From NCBI RefSeq assembly GCF_000003815.2, contig NC_049987.1:24502283-24566282 (forward strand): a stretch of DNA of 64,000 nt, read 5' to 3'. A program made the position numbers and the translations under genes. Source of the DNA: Branchiostoma floridae (lineage: Eukaryota; Chordata; Leptocardii; Amphioxiformes; Branchiostomatidae). Below are positions 21,981-35,200 of the stretch, piece after piece. Position 1 is the stretch's first letter; each line of letters starts with the position of its first letter. Under the pieces are notes generated by a model. It did no database searches. It was not told the DNA's origin and was given only the letters and a program-made list of their open reading frames with translations.

Positions 21981-23145
21981 AACAGGTGAGACTTTGATTT
22001 GAATTTTTTGCTAATTATCTATCCCGTTTCGAAACTTTACAACAACTTATCGACGTTTTTGACAGAATAAAACGATGGTTCATCTCCCTTGTGAATATAG
22101 TTTCTGTACATGCCCGTACAGCGGAGTTATCTCGGTTGAAATCATTGCGTGATGTTGTGGTTTTAGGTTCAGAATCCGTTGAGTGAGTTAGACAGCATAC
22201 AAAACATCAGGTCACTTGTTGATTCCAAGTCTTATCGTTTGTAGCATCCGATTCATTCAAAGTTTTACGTACCATATACATACTTGGGATTAAAAAGAAA
22301 CAGCTAACAATGAATTCAAAAGTTACCAACTCTTGAGAGAAGACAATTTTGTCTTGTGGCTTTTGACAACAGGACTGACCATGATAATCGTTGTATCAAA
22401 TTGGTTCATTTATTCCCGCTACTACATACGAGTATATCACTGCTGTCAGATAGTGTCGATCCAACGTATACATAAAGTGTCTCTACTACTTATGAATTAC
22501 CTAGGATAGATAATGAAAGACTCATTTTATATGACACCAATTACAATGTCAGACTTAAATTTATATAAACAGCATACGGTTACCGTACTATTTTGCTGGT
22601 CAACTTTGTGAAAGTTTCAGAACATCTTTGTGTCTTTCCAGTTCTGCCTCAAGTCAATCGGGACAACTGGGAAAATGAATTGGGTTATGGTTTAATTTTA
22701 GGGTTAGAACTAAGGTTGGGTTTAGGTTAGTGTTAAAGTAAGTCTTTTTCTTGATGACAAGACATCTAGCTCTAGGGACCATCCAAGTCATGGTTTCGTG
22801 TTGTCTTACATTTGTTTGTGAACTTTGAATGATCCTGTAGGCATCTGTTGATGAGGGAGGGGGGAGCATTGGACCAGGGATCAGTGTCATGAGTCTGAGC
22901 GACCTGCCCGAGGAACTGAAACCTCTGGAGGGAGACCCTTACAGTGAAGATGAGGTATGGCATAAGTTTTGCTTCTTCCGAAAGTTTTGCTTCTGTTATC
23001 AGAAACAAATATTTACAAGTAAAGCTTCCTCACCTTTTTAAGACCAACTTACATAAAGTAAAACCAAATATCATCACAATCCATTCAGAGGCATTTCAGA
23101 CTTTCTTAAGTTATGCTCACCACAAATATGCTGAAACGTAGACAG

Positions 23146-23201
<56 letters not shown>

Positions 23202-26200
23202 TGCATACACATACATGAACACACTCACACATAAGCACACAATACAATACTAAACCTGTAATTTTGTGGAAATAATTTCCATCGGGTTGCTTCTGAAATT
23301 ATAACTGTTTATTTCATCACATACTAGTAATGTATGTATAGATCTTTTATCGATGCATGATATGCTGAAAGAGAACAGCATCATTTTCTGTTTTTTCTTC
23401 ATTTCAGACGGAACTGAGAGCCCTGTTGTCCAAACCGACATGTTTCATCGTGATTGGGAAGCCGGGGTCCGGCAGAACTATGCTGGCACAGAAACTAGCC
23501 ATGACATGGAAGGCACAGCTGGTCAATCGTAAGTACTTACTTCAATGTCTTCAAAACTTTTATTGAAGTTTTTAACTGTCATTCAACACAAGAATTTTCT
23601 CACCTCAAATTTTCGGTCGCACATCCGTCGACCTTCGTAAGGAGTGGTGATTCAATTACTCTGAGCACGTGACCTAGGGACGCATGACTCAAGTAAAGAA
23701 TCATAAGCGGGGGCCAATATACAGCTGACAGAATGAGCTTTCATGCTTTTTTGTTTGTTCACCCTTTCCAAGTACATGCATTTTGTGTTCTTTCAGCTAA
23801 ATTTTCTCTTGTTAAACATGACAAAATGTTTGTATTAGAAGCAAGGATATATTCAGCTTCATATCTAGACCATATTATAGCATTATGATTACACCTTTAT
23901 TTTGTCATCTGTTTTGATCATTTTCAGATCATATTTAAACCAAATCTAATCTAGTTAGTTCATATGAACTTAAGGGTTAACTACATTAAAATCTCATATC
24001 CTGTGACTTCAAAAACATCAAAATGGTCCCCCTTTCTTTGTTCAAAAAACTAACTGCGCAATAACATTCAATTCTTCTTTCCCTTCAGCCACGGACATCA
24101 TCAATCAGAACATAGAACTGCAGACAGAGATGGGGATAAAGGTGGGTCATGCATCAACTTCATTTTTCCTGATTAATTTTAATTTATTATTACACTAATT
24201 ATACAAGCAGTATATAAATAGTCAGTATCTGAAACAGGGTCCTGAACAGTGTGGTCAGAGATGTTGCTATGACAGGCCTCAAATATCTTAAGACTCGTGT
24301 CCATTACTACCTTCTAAAGAAACAAGACCATTTGGCAGCTGAGAACACTTGTTTAGTCTCTGAACAGGGGAACTAGTCTAATAGCTCTTTCAACAGTAGT
24401 CATCTTCATATCTGTGGCTATTGTCCAGCACAGCAGATTACAAAAGAATAGGGTAGCACTGATAAAGATATATGGAGAAAATCAATCTTTATTTCTTATT
24501 CCTATTTCAGTGCCAAGAAATCCTGCTGCGAGGAGAGGCCATCCCAGAGGAGATGGTGGCTAAGATGGTTCAGGATAAAATCAACTCTTCTGAGGTCACA
24601 CATCACGGTAAGGGGGCTGTTACTGCCTGATGTTCTGTGGACTGTTCCATTTTAAACTTTCTCAAAGTTTCTGCAGGGTACAGTGCAGAATCCTATTTCA
24701 TCCCCCTGGCCCATTTCATCATAATGACTTCCTGTAGTAGTATCCGTATGACACTACTAGTAGTGTCCATTTACAGTACATCCATCAAATTTTAAGTGAT
24801 CTTGCCTCCAAACCAGGACTGTCTGTAGCTTTAATTATTTTTCCATCTCACTCATTGCTTGAGAGCCCATGCTGTTACTTTTCATTGTTCAATCTGTCAT
24901 TTTAAGCTTACAAAAATGCATTTTCTTCATTTTCTTCATTTTCTCAACAAGCAAATTTACATCATGCGATAGCCCTGCTCCTGCTCTTTTGACTTTTCTT
25001 ACCACTAGATATCTTTTTTTAAACGGAACATGTGTTTTGCTCAGGCTATGTGCTGGACGGGTTCCCCTGTATGGATGAGAGCTACATGAACATCCCAGAG
25101 CAGCTCGAGCTGGTCAAGAACTGGAAACTAAAACCTGACTTCATCGTCAACCTCAAAGTAAGTGTAGTGTAGTTTACATTAGTTTGTTTCTTTGTTTGTT
25201 TGTTTGTATTTCATACCTGGTAAACTGCCTCTTGGTGTAACACACCAGGTTTGTACTGAACAACAATAAACAACAATAAACAACAACAAGTTGCATATCC
25301 ACTCACTCTGGAAAAGTTCCCTACTTATTTTAATAAGTGTAGTGGGTCCCATAATGTGCTCCAAATGCACAGAGAGTTAGATGGCTGAGGGCATCAAAAA
25401 CAGTAGCGGAGTCAGCACTGTGTGGCTAAGCTTGTGGTCACGGGATCTAGAGGTCATGGGTTTGATTCCCGGCATTCCAGGCTAGACATTGTGTCCATGG
25501 GAAAGGCACTTTACACGACTTTCCTCACTCCACCCAGGTGTAAAAATGGGTATCTGACTTAGGTTGGGGAGGTAAAAGGCAGTGGAAGGAGAGGGTTGGG
25601 CTTCATCTTCCGATACTGTGCCCTAGACACAGTGGATAACAGCCCACTGCATCTACCATCTCAGAAAGGCTACAGGACTAACTGTACCTAACTATCTTTT
25701 ACTGGTACTTTCCTTTTTTTTTTTCAATCTTTATCAATCAAACCAACATACCTTGAGGATACCTTGAGGATACTTCGTTGTAGTAAGGCTCCCGCCTGTT
25801 GGCACAACCTCTAGATCTTCATTCCTTGTATCTCTTATGCTCCCAGAACTTGTCCAGCATTGTTTTAAAAGCGTTCACACTGTTTGCTGTTACCACTTCC
25901 TCGGGCAAAGAATTCCACAATCGAACTGTCCTTGTGGAGAACGACTGGCGTCGCACATTAGATCTGGCTAGTGGCACTTTAATCTTGAAGCAGTGACCCC
26001 TTGTTTTGTCGAGGTTTCCTAGCTCAAAGAAGCTCTCGGGATCGATTCGCTCTTTTTTGGTCATGATCTTATAGAGCTGAATCATATCGCCCCTTTCTCT
26101 TCTGTACTTGAGAGTTGGTAGTTTTAACTTTCTGAGTCTGGAACTATACGGCATCCCTTTCAGCGAGGGAACCAGTCTTGTTGCCCTATGCTGGACTCTC

Positions 26201-29200
26201 TCTATAATCTTTTGGTCAGTACTAAAATGGGGACCCCAGACCACATTTGCATATTCCAGGTGTGGCCTGACCATACATTTATACAAAATGGGTACTGAAC
26301 TTTCATCTAAATTGGTAAACGCTCTCTTCACTAGCCCTAAAACCTGGTTACCCTTCAGAGCTGCTGCTGCAGTATTAACATGAAACTTAAGCTGATCATC
26401 CACTGCCAAACCTAGATCTTTCTCAACTCTAGTTTGCTCTAGCTCATGACCACCTAGTGTGTACTTAGCCCTCTGGTTCTTACTTCCAAGATGTAGAATC
26501 TTACACTTGCCAGCGTTAAAGGGTAACTGCCAGATTTCTGACCAGTGCTCCACCGCACATAAGTCACGCTGTAAAGCCACCTGGTCAGCATGTGAACAGA
26601 TGGGTCGGTAAATTTTACTATCATCTGCAAAAATCTTAACTGTGCTTGTTATCACATCGGGTAAGTCATTTATATAGACAACAAATAGAGTCGGCCCAAG
26701 TACACTACCCTGCGGAATGCCACTTGTAACTTCACACCAAGGAGACTGTGAACCATTTATCACAACCCTCTGTCTTCTTTGGTGTAAGAAGTCTCGCATC
26801 CATGTAAGAAGTGTACCATCAATTCCATATGCTTTAAGCTTCACTAATAACCTCTGGTGGGGCACAGAATCAAAGGCCTTCTTAAAGTCCAAATATACAG
26901 AGTCGACTGATTCACCCCTCTCCAGGCTTAGGGACCAATCATTCATGACATCTAATAGTTGGGTTGTACATGATCTTTTAGGGACGAAACCGTGCTGTGA
27001 GTCAGTGAAAAGATTGTTAACCATAAAATGATCCACCAAAATGTCTCGAATGATTGATTCCAACACCTTCCCAACCACGGACGTCAAACTGACTGGCCTG
27101 TAGTTACCAGGCTCAGTCCTGCTGCCCTTCTTGTGTATGGGTGTTACATGTGCCTCTTTCCAATTTCTAGGTAGTTTCCCAACACTTAGTGATTTATTGA
27201 ATATTTGTGTAAGCGGGTAAGCTAACTGGTCAGCTAGTTCCTTCAAAAGACTTGGGTGCAAATCATCTGGACCCGCCGACTTGGCAGGGTTTAAGTTGGC
27301 AAGTTTATCCCTAACTATTTCCTGACTGGTCATAATCCTATCAAGGGTTTGAACTCCTGGTTTGGTACTCATACTGGGAATATTGGCCATGTCCTCATTA
27401 GTGAACACACTGGCAAAGTATTTATTTAATACATCTGCTTTGTCGTAGTCTGACTCTGCTATATTGCCATCAGGCTGAACAAGACTAGCTATCTTGGGTC
27501 TGGTACTCATACGAGATTTTGCATACCGCCAGAACACTTTGGGATTACTTTTCAAATCCTTAACTAGCTTTCGTTCGTACGAACTACATAGTTGTCTTGT
27601 CAAAGACCTCAAATAGTTCCTTGCCTTAGCATACCTCACGTAGTCATAAACTTTACCAGACTTTGCCCACTTAGACCATGCCCTACTTTTTTTCTTTCTA
27701 GCCCTCATTGCCTGTCTATTCATGTACAGCTTGTTTGGTTTCTGTTTGGGTTTCGTCAAAGGTATGCAGTCATCTACAACCTTCCCAACGATACCACAGA
27801 ACTGAGACCATGCTCCTGTCACATCCAGATCCCCCAGCATTTCGTCCCAATCTACTTTGCTGAGGTCCTCCTTAGCCTTCCCATAGTTGCCTTTCCCAAA
27901 GTTTCGTCTTGGCAAAGACTCTGTGGTTTTGTCAAACACACAGTCTATGGAAAAAGTTAAGCAGCAATGATCCCCTCTCCCCAGCCCGGGTGCATACTGA
28001 AGATTACCTATAGTCATGACTTCATTTGTAATTACCAGGTCTAAGACTGAAGGTTGCTGGTTTAGCCTGTGTCTAGTGGGTTCCATGACATGTTGTGTGA
28101 GGAAGTTGTCATTCAGACAATCCAATAGCAACTGACCATGGTGACCTGTACCCACTGTCGACATCCCACTACACCAATCAATCTCCTTTATGTTAAAATC
28201 CCCAGTAATAACAACATGCTTGGCGTTCTCCTTACACACCCTAGACAGTAAGTTGCAGAGTTTGGTAGTGCTATCTACTGGCTCAGAGGATGGGCTCCTA
28301 TACACACATCCTACAATTAAGGAGACCTGATTTCCCAACCCAAAGTTCAGAAATAACTGTTCATGGAATCCCACAGAGCCATAGTCGAGTACCCGCACCT
28401 GTAAGCTGAGTGATTTCTTGAAATATATAGCTATGCCCCTGGTCCCACTGGGTCCAAGATTTAGCTCGTCAGGATCAAAATTTGTGTAAATCTCGTACCC
28501 ATCCAGAGCTATTGTACACATTCTGAGTGGGTTAACTTGAGCCTTCGGAATTACTTCAGTCAAAACAATCAAATCTGGTGGGTCATTTGCTATAGAAAAC
28601 ATCAATTCCTCCCGCTTGTTGGGAAATTGGTCAGAGTTTGTGTATAATACTGACAATGGCCTGTCATTACAATAGAAGGGTTCCCCCCCATCCTGTGTAG
28701 TGTTGTGCCCATCCTCGTCTGCCTGTCATATTCTATTTCTATTGTTCTCCCCCACCAAACCACACTGGCGCTTTTCCTCACGCTGCCTACGGCTGATTTC
28801 CCTTTCCTTCCTAGTCAAGTCTGGTGCAATGAAAATGTTCTTAAAGCTACTGCTGTTGTTAAGCAGCTTGGCCCCTTTCAACAAGTGGTATCTGTCAGAT
28901 GGATCGTTTAGAGATACAAGCAACAGCCGGTTTTTGCCGGGAGTTACCTTACCTAATCTCGTGGTTTTCTGGATCAACAAGTTTTCAATACCCAGTTCCC
29001 TAGCCACATTCTGAGTAAAGACTGTGTCGTGGTCGTCAGTCGACGACTCAGGAACATTGTGTAAGATTATGTTGTTTTTTCTACGTACTGTTTCAATGTA
29101 ATCCTCTACTGTAACTATACTTTCGTCCCTCCTTCCACCGTTATGACTTGCCACACTGGCTTCCCTCCTAACATTACTGATGTAGTCTCCTACCATGGTA

Positions 29201-32200
29201 GCTACTGCATCCTCTTCTGTCGTCGTGTTGACATTTGAGGACACAGTACCCTCATCCCTCCCAACCTCTACTTCAGGTTCTGTAGTGACATCCCCCAACA
29301 GCTCGTCTAACTTCTTAGTGACATCCCTTAAGGTGCCTACTACCGACTCCACTATGCGATCCTTGTTTACATCCCTTTTGTTTCTTACTTTTGCATCCAT
29401 ATCACCCATAATACACGCTGCACAAGTGAAATCTAGACTATTTTTGGCAAGAAAGGAAACAGTGCTATCTGACAATTTAGCACAAGAACTGTGCCACCAG
29501 AAACTACACGAATCACAGTAAATCCACTGCCCTCCTTCTATATGCTCGCTACCACAGAAACATGAATCACTGGCATTATTTGCTTCCTCTGTCTCAATTT
29601 CCGGAACCTCAGGTAAGGGAACTCGCTTACCTTGTTTCCGTTCTGACAATTTGCCATGGTTACCACATATAATACCCGCTTGACTCTTTTGCACGTCAAC
29701 CACTGCTTCCTGCCTACTCTGGTAGGTTTTGTGCTCTACATTTTCTTTAGGCTGTGCTACTCTTTTCTTATTTCTTTGACGGCTAGTGAGGCTTGTTGAC
29801 GCCTCCGACGACCCGTTTGCGGCCGTGCGGTCGGAAGCCGACCTCTTTCCCTGGAGCCTCGTTGTTGGCATCCTTTACTCGGCTTTTCCCGCCGCGGAAC
29901 ACCGGTACACGACGTTGCCCTCCGGAAGACAGCGACACTGTGGCACACGGCGGTTCCTGCCGGGGAAGCTGTTCTCCTGACGCTCGTTGTGACTCGCCGG
30001 GGAGGGGGTACGAGTCCCCACCGCGGTTCCCGGTGCCTCCTACGTGGAACTGGGACTCGTCAACCGCGAAATCCTGACTCAATGCCGGGCCTACTCGTTT
30101 AGTCCGAAAAACTGCTAGTTCACCCCGTCAAGAGACAATAGCACTGACACTAGAGTGGAGAAAGGCTCGACGACTAAAATTTTTCAATATGGCGCCGAAC
30201 AGGACACCACGCGGTCTCCTCTAAAATTCCTCAAAAATGCGCCTGGAGCCCTAAAAAAAAATCTGCTAAAAACTACTCCAGAGACGAACTAACTCTTTAC
30301 ACAGCTAAAAACTAAATAGCCACGAGCTAAAAACACATAGAACTAAAGTTAAAAACCAGTATTGACTGGATTGGGAACGGGAGCAAGTTGAGACATGTCT
30401 TCTCTCTTCACGCATGCGCATATCATCCATTGCAGAGTACACTCAACAGTAGCGCTACTGAATATTATTGGACTAGTTAAACTGTCCAACATAAAAATTG
30501 GACTCACCCAAATTTTTGACTGAACAGCACCAGTCTTTGTAAAGGAATGAACAGTCCACTGCTGTCGGGACGTCACGTTACGCAGATAGAGCACATGACT
30601 CAGTGAGCAGTGGATCAATTGTTTCTTGTTGTCCTCAGATTCCCGACAAGGACCTGGAGAGACGGAGACTGGGACAGAGAGTGGACCCCCTTACTAACGA
30701 ACTCTACCCAGAGGACATCTGGAACCCAGAGAAGCCAGAACCCAAGGCACAGAAGGGGGAGGGTGAGGAGGAGGAGGAGGAAGAGGAAGAAGAGGAGGAA
30801 GAAGGGGAGGGAGAAGAGGTGAGAAGGATGGTCTATTTGTTAGGATGGTTTGTTTGTGCTTCAAACTCTAAAATATAACACTTATAGAAAATATGCTGAA
30901 CAAACAGTTTCATGCTTTGATGCTTTTATTAGTCCATAATCATATACTTAATTATGACAAAGATTTGAAGTAAAATGTTTTCATCTGTAAATCCATGAGC
31001 TTTTTGGAAGGAAAGGACAGTAAAAATGTTGAACACAATTGCTCCATTGTTGTATTGTAGCTATAAAGGGCGAGCTTGTCAGATTATTCAACTATGCTGG
31101 ATACCAAATTTTCATATGGCAGGGACAGATGAATGGTAATGGTTATCATGTTTAACACCTATGTTACTTATACAGCTACAGTTAAAGAACAATCCTAACT
31201 TGTGCTACCAACACATATGCCCGGACATTGAATTCCTGTCCTTGGTACTGACTGGATGTGCTTGTTTGATATGTGCCAATAAAAGAGTCCAGGCCTTGGT
31301 GCTGAATTCCTGTTTGTTAAATGACCAGCAGATGAAGGGATGTCTGCATTTGTTTATTTATTTGTTTGTTTGTTTCATTAGGGGGATGAAGGGATGCCCC
31401 CAGAGCTGGACCCAGAGATTCTGGCCCGACTGGTGAAGAGAGTAGAAGACCTGCCAGAGTACATCACACACAACATTCAGGAGTACAAGGACAACATGCT
31501 CAGGACACTAGAGGTAACTTCTCATCACCTAACCCCTAACCGTAACCCTTACCCCTAACCCTAACCCTAACCCTACATCACACACAACATACAGGAGTAT
31601 AAGGACAACATGCTCAGGACACTAGAGGTAACTTCTCATCACCTAACCCCTAACCCTAACCCTTACCCCTAACCCTACATCACACACAACATACAGGAGT
31701 ACAAGGACAACATGCTCAGGACACTAGAGGTAACTACTCATCACCTAACCCCTAACCCTTAACCCTAACCCCTAACCCTACATCACACACAACATACAGG
31801 AGTACAAGGACAACATGCTCAGGACACTAGAGGTAACTACTCATCACCTAACCCCTAACCCTTAACCCTAACCCCTAACCCTACATCACACACAACATAC
31901 AGGAGTACAAGGACAACATGCTCAGGACACTAGAGCTATGTTCAAGTCACATCCTCCAATTTTCACACTTGTGTTCCTTGAGGACGATCTCTCCATTCAA
32001 ATAAGTATCTCTTACTCTAGCTGGCCTCTGACTGAAACATCTTTAAGTTTTTAACCCTGCCATTGACCTGTCAGAAAAGAATACTTTTGTATGAGCCTTT
32101 TTCCCATTTTTCTAATGAATTCAGGTTCTCTCTATTTAAACCAATGTCTACCTTCCTGACCATCAAAAGAAACCTCATGTTGCAAAGCCTGTCTGTCTAT

Positions 32201-35200
32201 ATGTCTGTCTGTCTGTCTGCCTGTGAGACTACCAAGTTTTTAGTCAAAAACTGAAGTAGTAGTTGTTTTTCTAAAACACTACTTTCCGTTCTCCCCCAGG
32301 ACTACATGGCAGACCATGACCAGCAGTACCTGATCGAGCTGGACGCCAACAGCAACCATCGCCTCCTCTTCTCCCAGCTCATGACCAAACTGGACACATT
32401 CATCCTGCGCCGTGCCGCTGTGCCCATCAGACTCCACGACCAGGTGAAACATTGTCTCTTCTTACTAACTTATTGGTGTCTTTATCTCGATTTGGGCCCC
32501 TATGCTGTTATTTTGGCCCCTATGCTGTTATTTGGGCCCCTATGCTGTGATTAGGGCCCCTATGCTGTTATTTGGGCTCCTATGCTGTGATTTGGGCCCC
32601 TATGCTGTGATTTGGGCCCCTATGCTGTGATTTGGGCCCCTATGTTGTGATTGGATCCACTATGCTGTGATTTTGGCCCCTATGCTGTTATTTGGGCTCC
32701 TACGCTGTTACTTGGGCCCCTACGCTGTGATTTGGGCCCCTATGCTGTGATTTGGACCCCTGTGCTGTTTTAACCTAGCCTGGGTACCATCCGGATAATA
32801 GTTCGATCCTACGTTCGCTTCTGCTATCCGTCTGGAGATGTGCCCATTCAAACCGTTTGGCGGTAATGTCAGTAAATGAGCGAATCTAGGAATAGGTTCT
32901 AGAGCGCTTGTTCGATGACAACAGGCCTCCCACGAGCGGGCGGAGGGCTTGTCCAGTGTTGGAACGTCTGATCGAACGAGCTCTTGAGTCCATTCCATAT
33001 TTCGCTCATGTGTAGGGACCAATCAGCGCCTGCTTCCAAAATTTGGACGATTCCAGACGTAAAGATGGTCCGCGTTCCCAGACGGAAGCACAGAGAAGCG
33101 ACTGTATGTAGTGCATAATGAATGTCAGAGCTAGAAGCGACTGTTTATAGTATATAATGAACGCCGGAGCAAACTTCTTTCCGGATGGTACCCAGGCTAG
33201 TTTTAACCAGTGTAGGGGGCTTTTCTGTTGTTATATAACAAAGGTAACAGATGTTGGCTCTATGGCACTAAATGCGGCCATCAAAATGCACCAGAAATAC
33301 CTGCACAGCTCCAATTTTACCTGCACTAACACACAGGTGGTATTTCGAGCCCTGCATGTGACGTTGACACACACTAAGATGCCCCTATGCTGTGAAATAT
33401 TCATGGTGAGAACACAGAGTTGGTTTCTAACAAATTGAACCATAACTTATGCCCCAGGAGGAGGAGGAGCTCCCAGAGGACATGGAGACAGAGGAGCTGC
33501 TCCGGACGCTCGCGAGTAAGGAGACCGTCGCGCCACGATTCCGCTGGAGACGTAGCCGTTGGTTACGGGTGTGTCCCGTCGCCATGTCGGAGGGAAACCT
33601 GGTCCAGGGGAAACCAGAATTCGCTGTCAGGTAGGACAGATTATAACAGATTCTACATTTATAAAGGTTGGACATCCAGGTAAACAAGCATGTTAGATGT
33701 ACTTGTATTGAATTGTTTCTGCCAGTTCATTCTAGTGATGCTGAAGAAAATTGATGGATGTTACTCTTAACATCTGGAAGTAAATCTCCGTTTTTATCCA
33801 GTTCCAGAGATTTAATTGTATTTGATTTTGAAAGATTCTGTGTCCCTATGTAGTGCAACTGGTAGCAGACTCACAGTTGAGCTCATGGTTCAAATTAGTT
33901 GGTAACTGGGAGAGCTCAGTTCAAATCCTAGGTTGGGCATTTTGGTTGGGGATAGGGAATTTCGGTTGAGGTTGTACCAGTCTTTTGGATGGGATGTAAA
34001 ATGTGGGGTCCCATGTTTGAGGATATGCCTCGAGCATGTTAAAGGGGAAGGGATAGCAACCCTCCCTGTAAAACATACCCTGTCAAAAGAGCAAAGAAAC
34101 TTGCTACACTGTGTGCCACTAGGCACTACAAGAGTCTGAATAAACAAATGATGTTAGATATATGTCAGCTTGCAGTGCAGTGGAAAATTTGCCCAAGGTT
34201 ATGGAGGATAGGAAAGGATGGAGAGATAGAGTAATGTTCATCCGTGCAACCAGCCCAACCGGATGATGATGATGATGATATGTCAATAATGCCTACCTCT
34301 ACCTTTGATCAAAGTGACACCATCTTGGTTTTGTTCCTGCAGTTTCCTGGACAAGATCTACGTGCTGTCTTCACCAGAGGCCATGGAGAAGTTCTTGAAG
34401 AACCCCCGGCCCTACTTACTACCCCCCCTGCCCAGGCCCCCCTGTAAGCTAGTGGTGACTGGACCTCCCACCTCGGGCAAGACTTCCCTGTGTCACCTAC
34501 TGGCTCAGAAGTACAATGCTGTGGTAAGTTTGGTTTCTTTCTTATAATCTTTTGTTTGATTTTAGGAATATGATAGTTAATCGGCAAATGTAATCAATCA
34601 TATGCTGTAAGAGTGTTGTCTCTATGTCTCAACTGTTAGCAACCTCACAGTTCTAGGTAGTTGGTAACTGGGAGGCACTGGTTCAATCCTGGGTAGGATA
34701 TTTCAGTTGGGGCTTCACCTGTCTTTTATGAGGGATGCAAAACAGGGTTTCAGGGTGCCTTGAGTATGTTCAAGTAATATATATCCTGCTACTGAAACAC
34801 ATGGAAATTTGCTGCCCTATGTCCCACTATAGGCACTACCGTTAGTGAACAATAACAACAATACCTACATTGAAATCAGCTAGAAGAAAGGGTATGTCAC
34901 CCCGTAAGAGCTGGTATAACCTCAACAGTCTGATATAACACTGTATGTCTCAAACACTACTACCGTAACTGTAACAGTAACTACTACCTTGAAGAAAGAC
35001 TAGAAGATATGCTTGCTATGTTTTTATGTTAAAAATCCGAGAACCAAGGAAATTAGTTGGTGTGCCCTTGGTAGCTGGAAGACCCCAGTTCAATCCTGGG
35101 TAGGGAATCTCAGTTGGGACTGCATTTGTTTTTCAGAATGGGCGCAAAATGGGGTTTCATTGTTCGAGTATGTACCACAAAGGGATCAATTATAAACAAT

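Larger units (their letters stand above)
25750..30350 (-). mobile_element. Near-complete CR1-like LINE, antisense in AK9 intron 6
   Basis: GC-rich 5' UTR (about 29.9-30.2 kb), ORF1 (29871-28726), ORF2 (28725-25819), a 3' UTR of about 50 bp and a 3' end of two ATCCTCAAGGT units (25751-25772). Both ORFs are uninterrupted apart from the single stop between them, so the copy looks young. The 5' boundary is approximate and I did not find a clear target duplication. Confidence 0.88.

Noticed and set aside
31530-31880. Telomere or interstitial telomere (CCCTAA)n
   Set aside because: Short, irregular and repeated as part of the exon 8 duplication unit, so it is local slippage and not a telomeric end.
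32485-32772. CRISPR-like direct repeats
   Set aside because: Units are contiguous 20-bp repeats without unique spacers, in an intron of an animal gene: a minisatellite.
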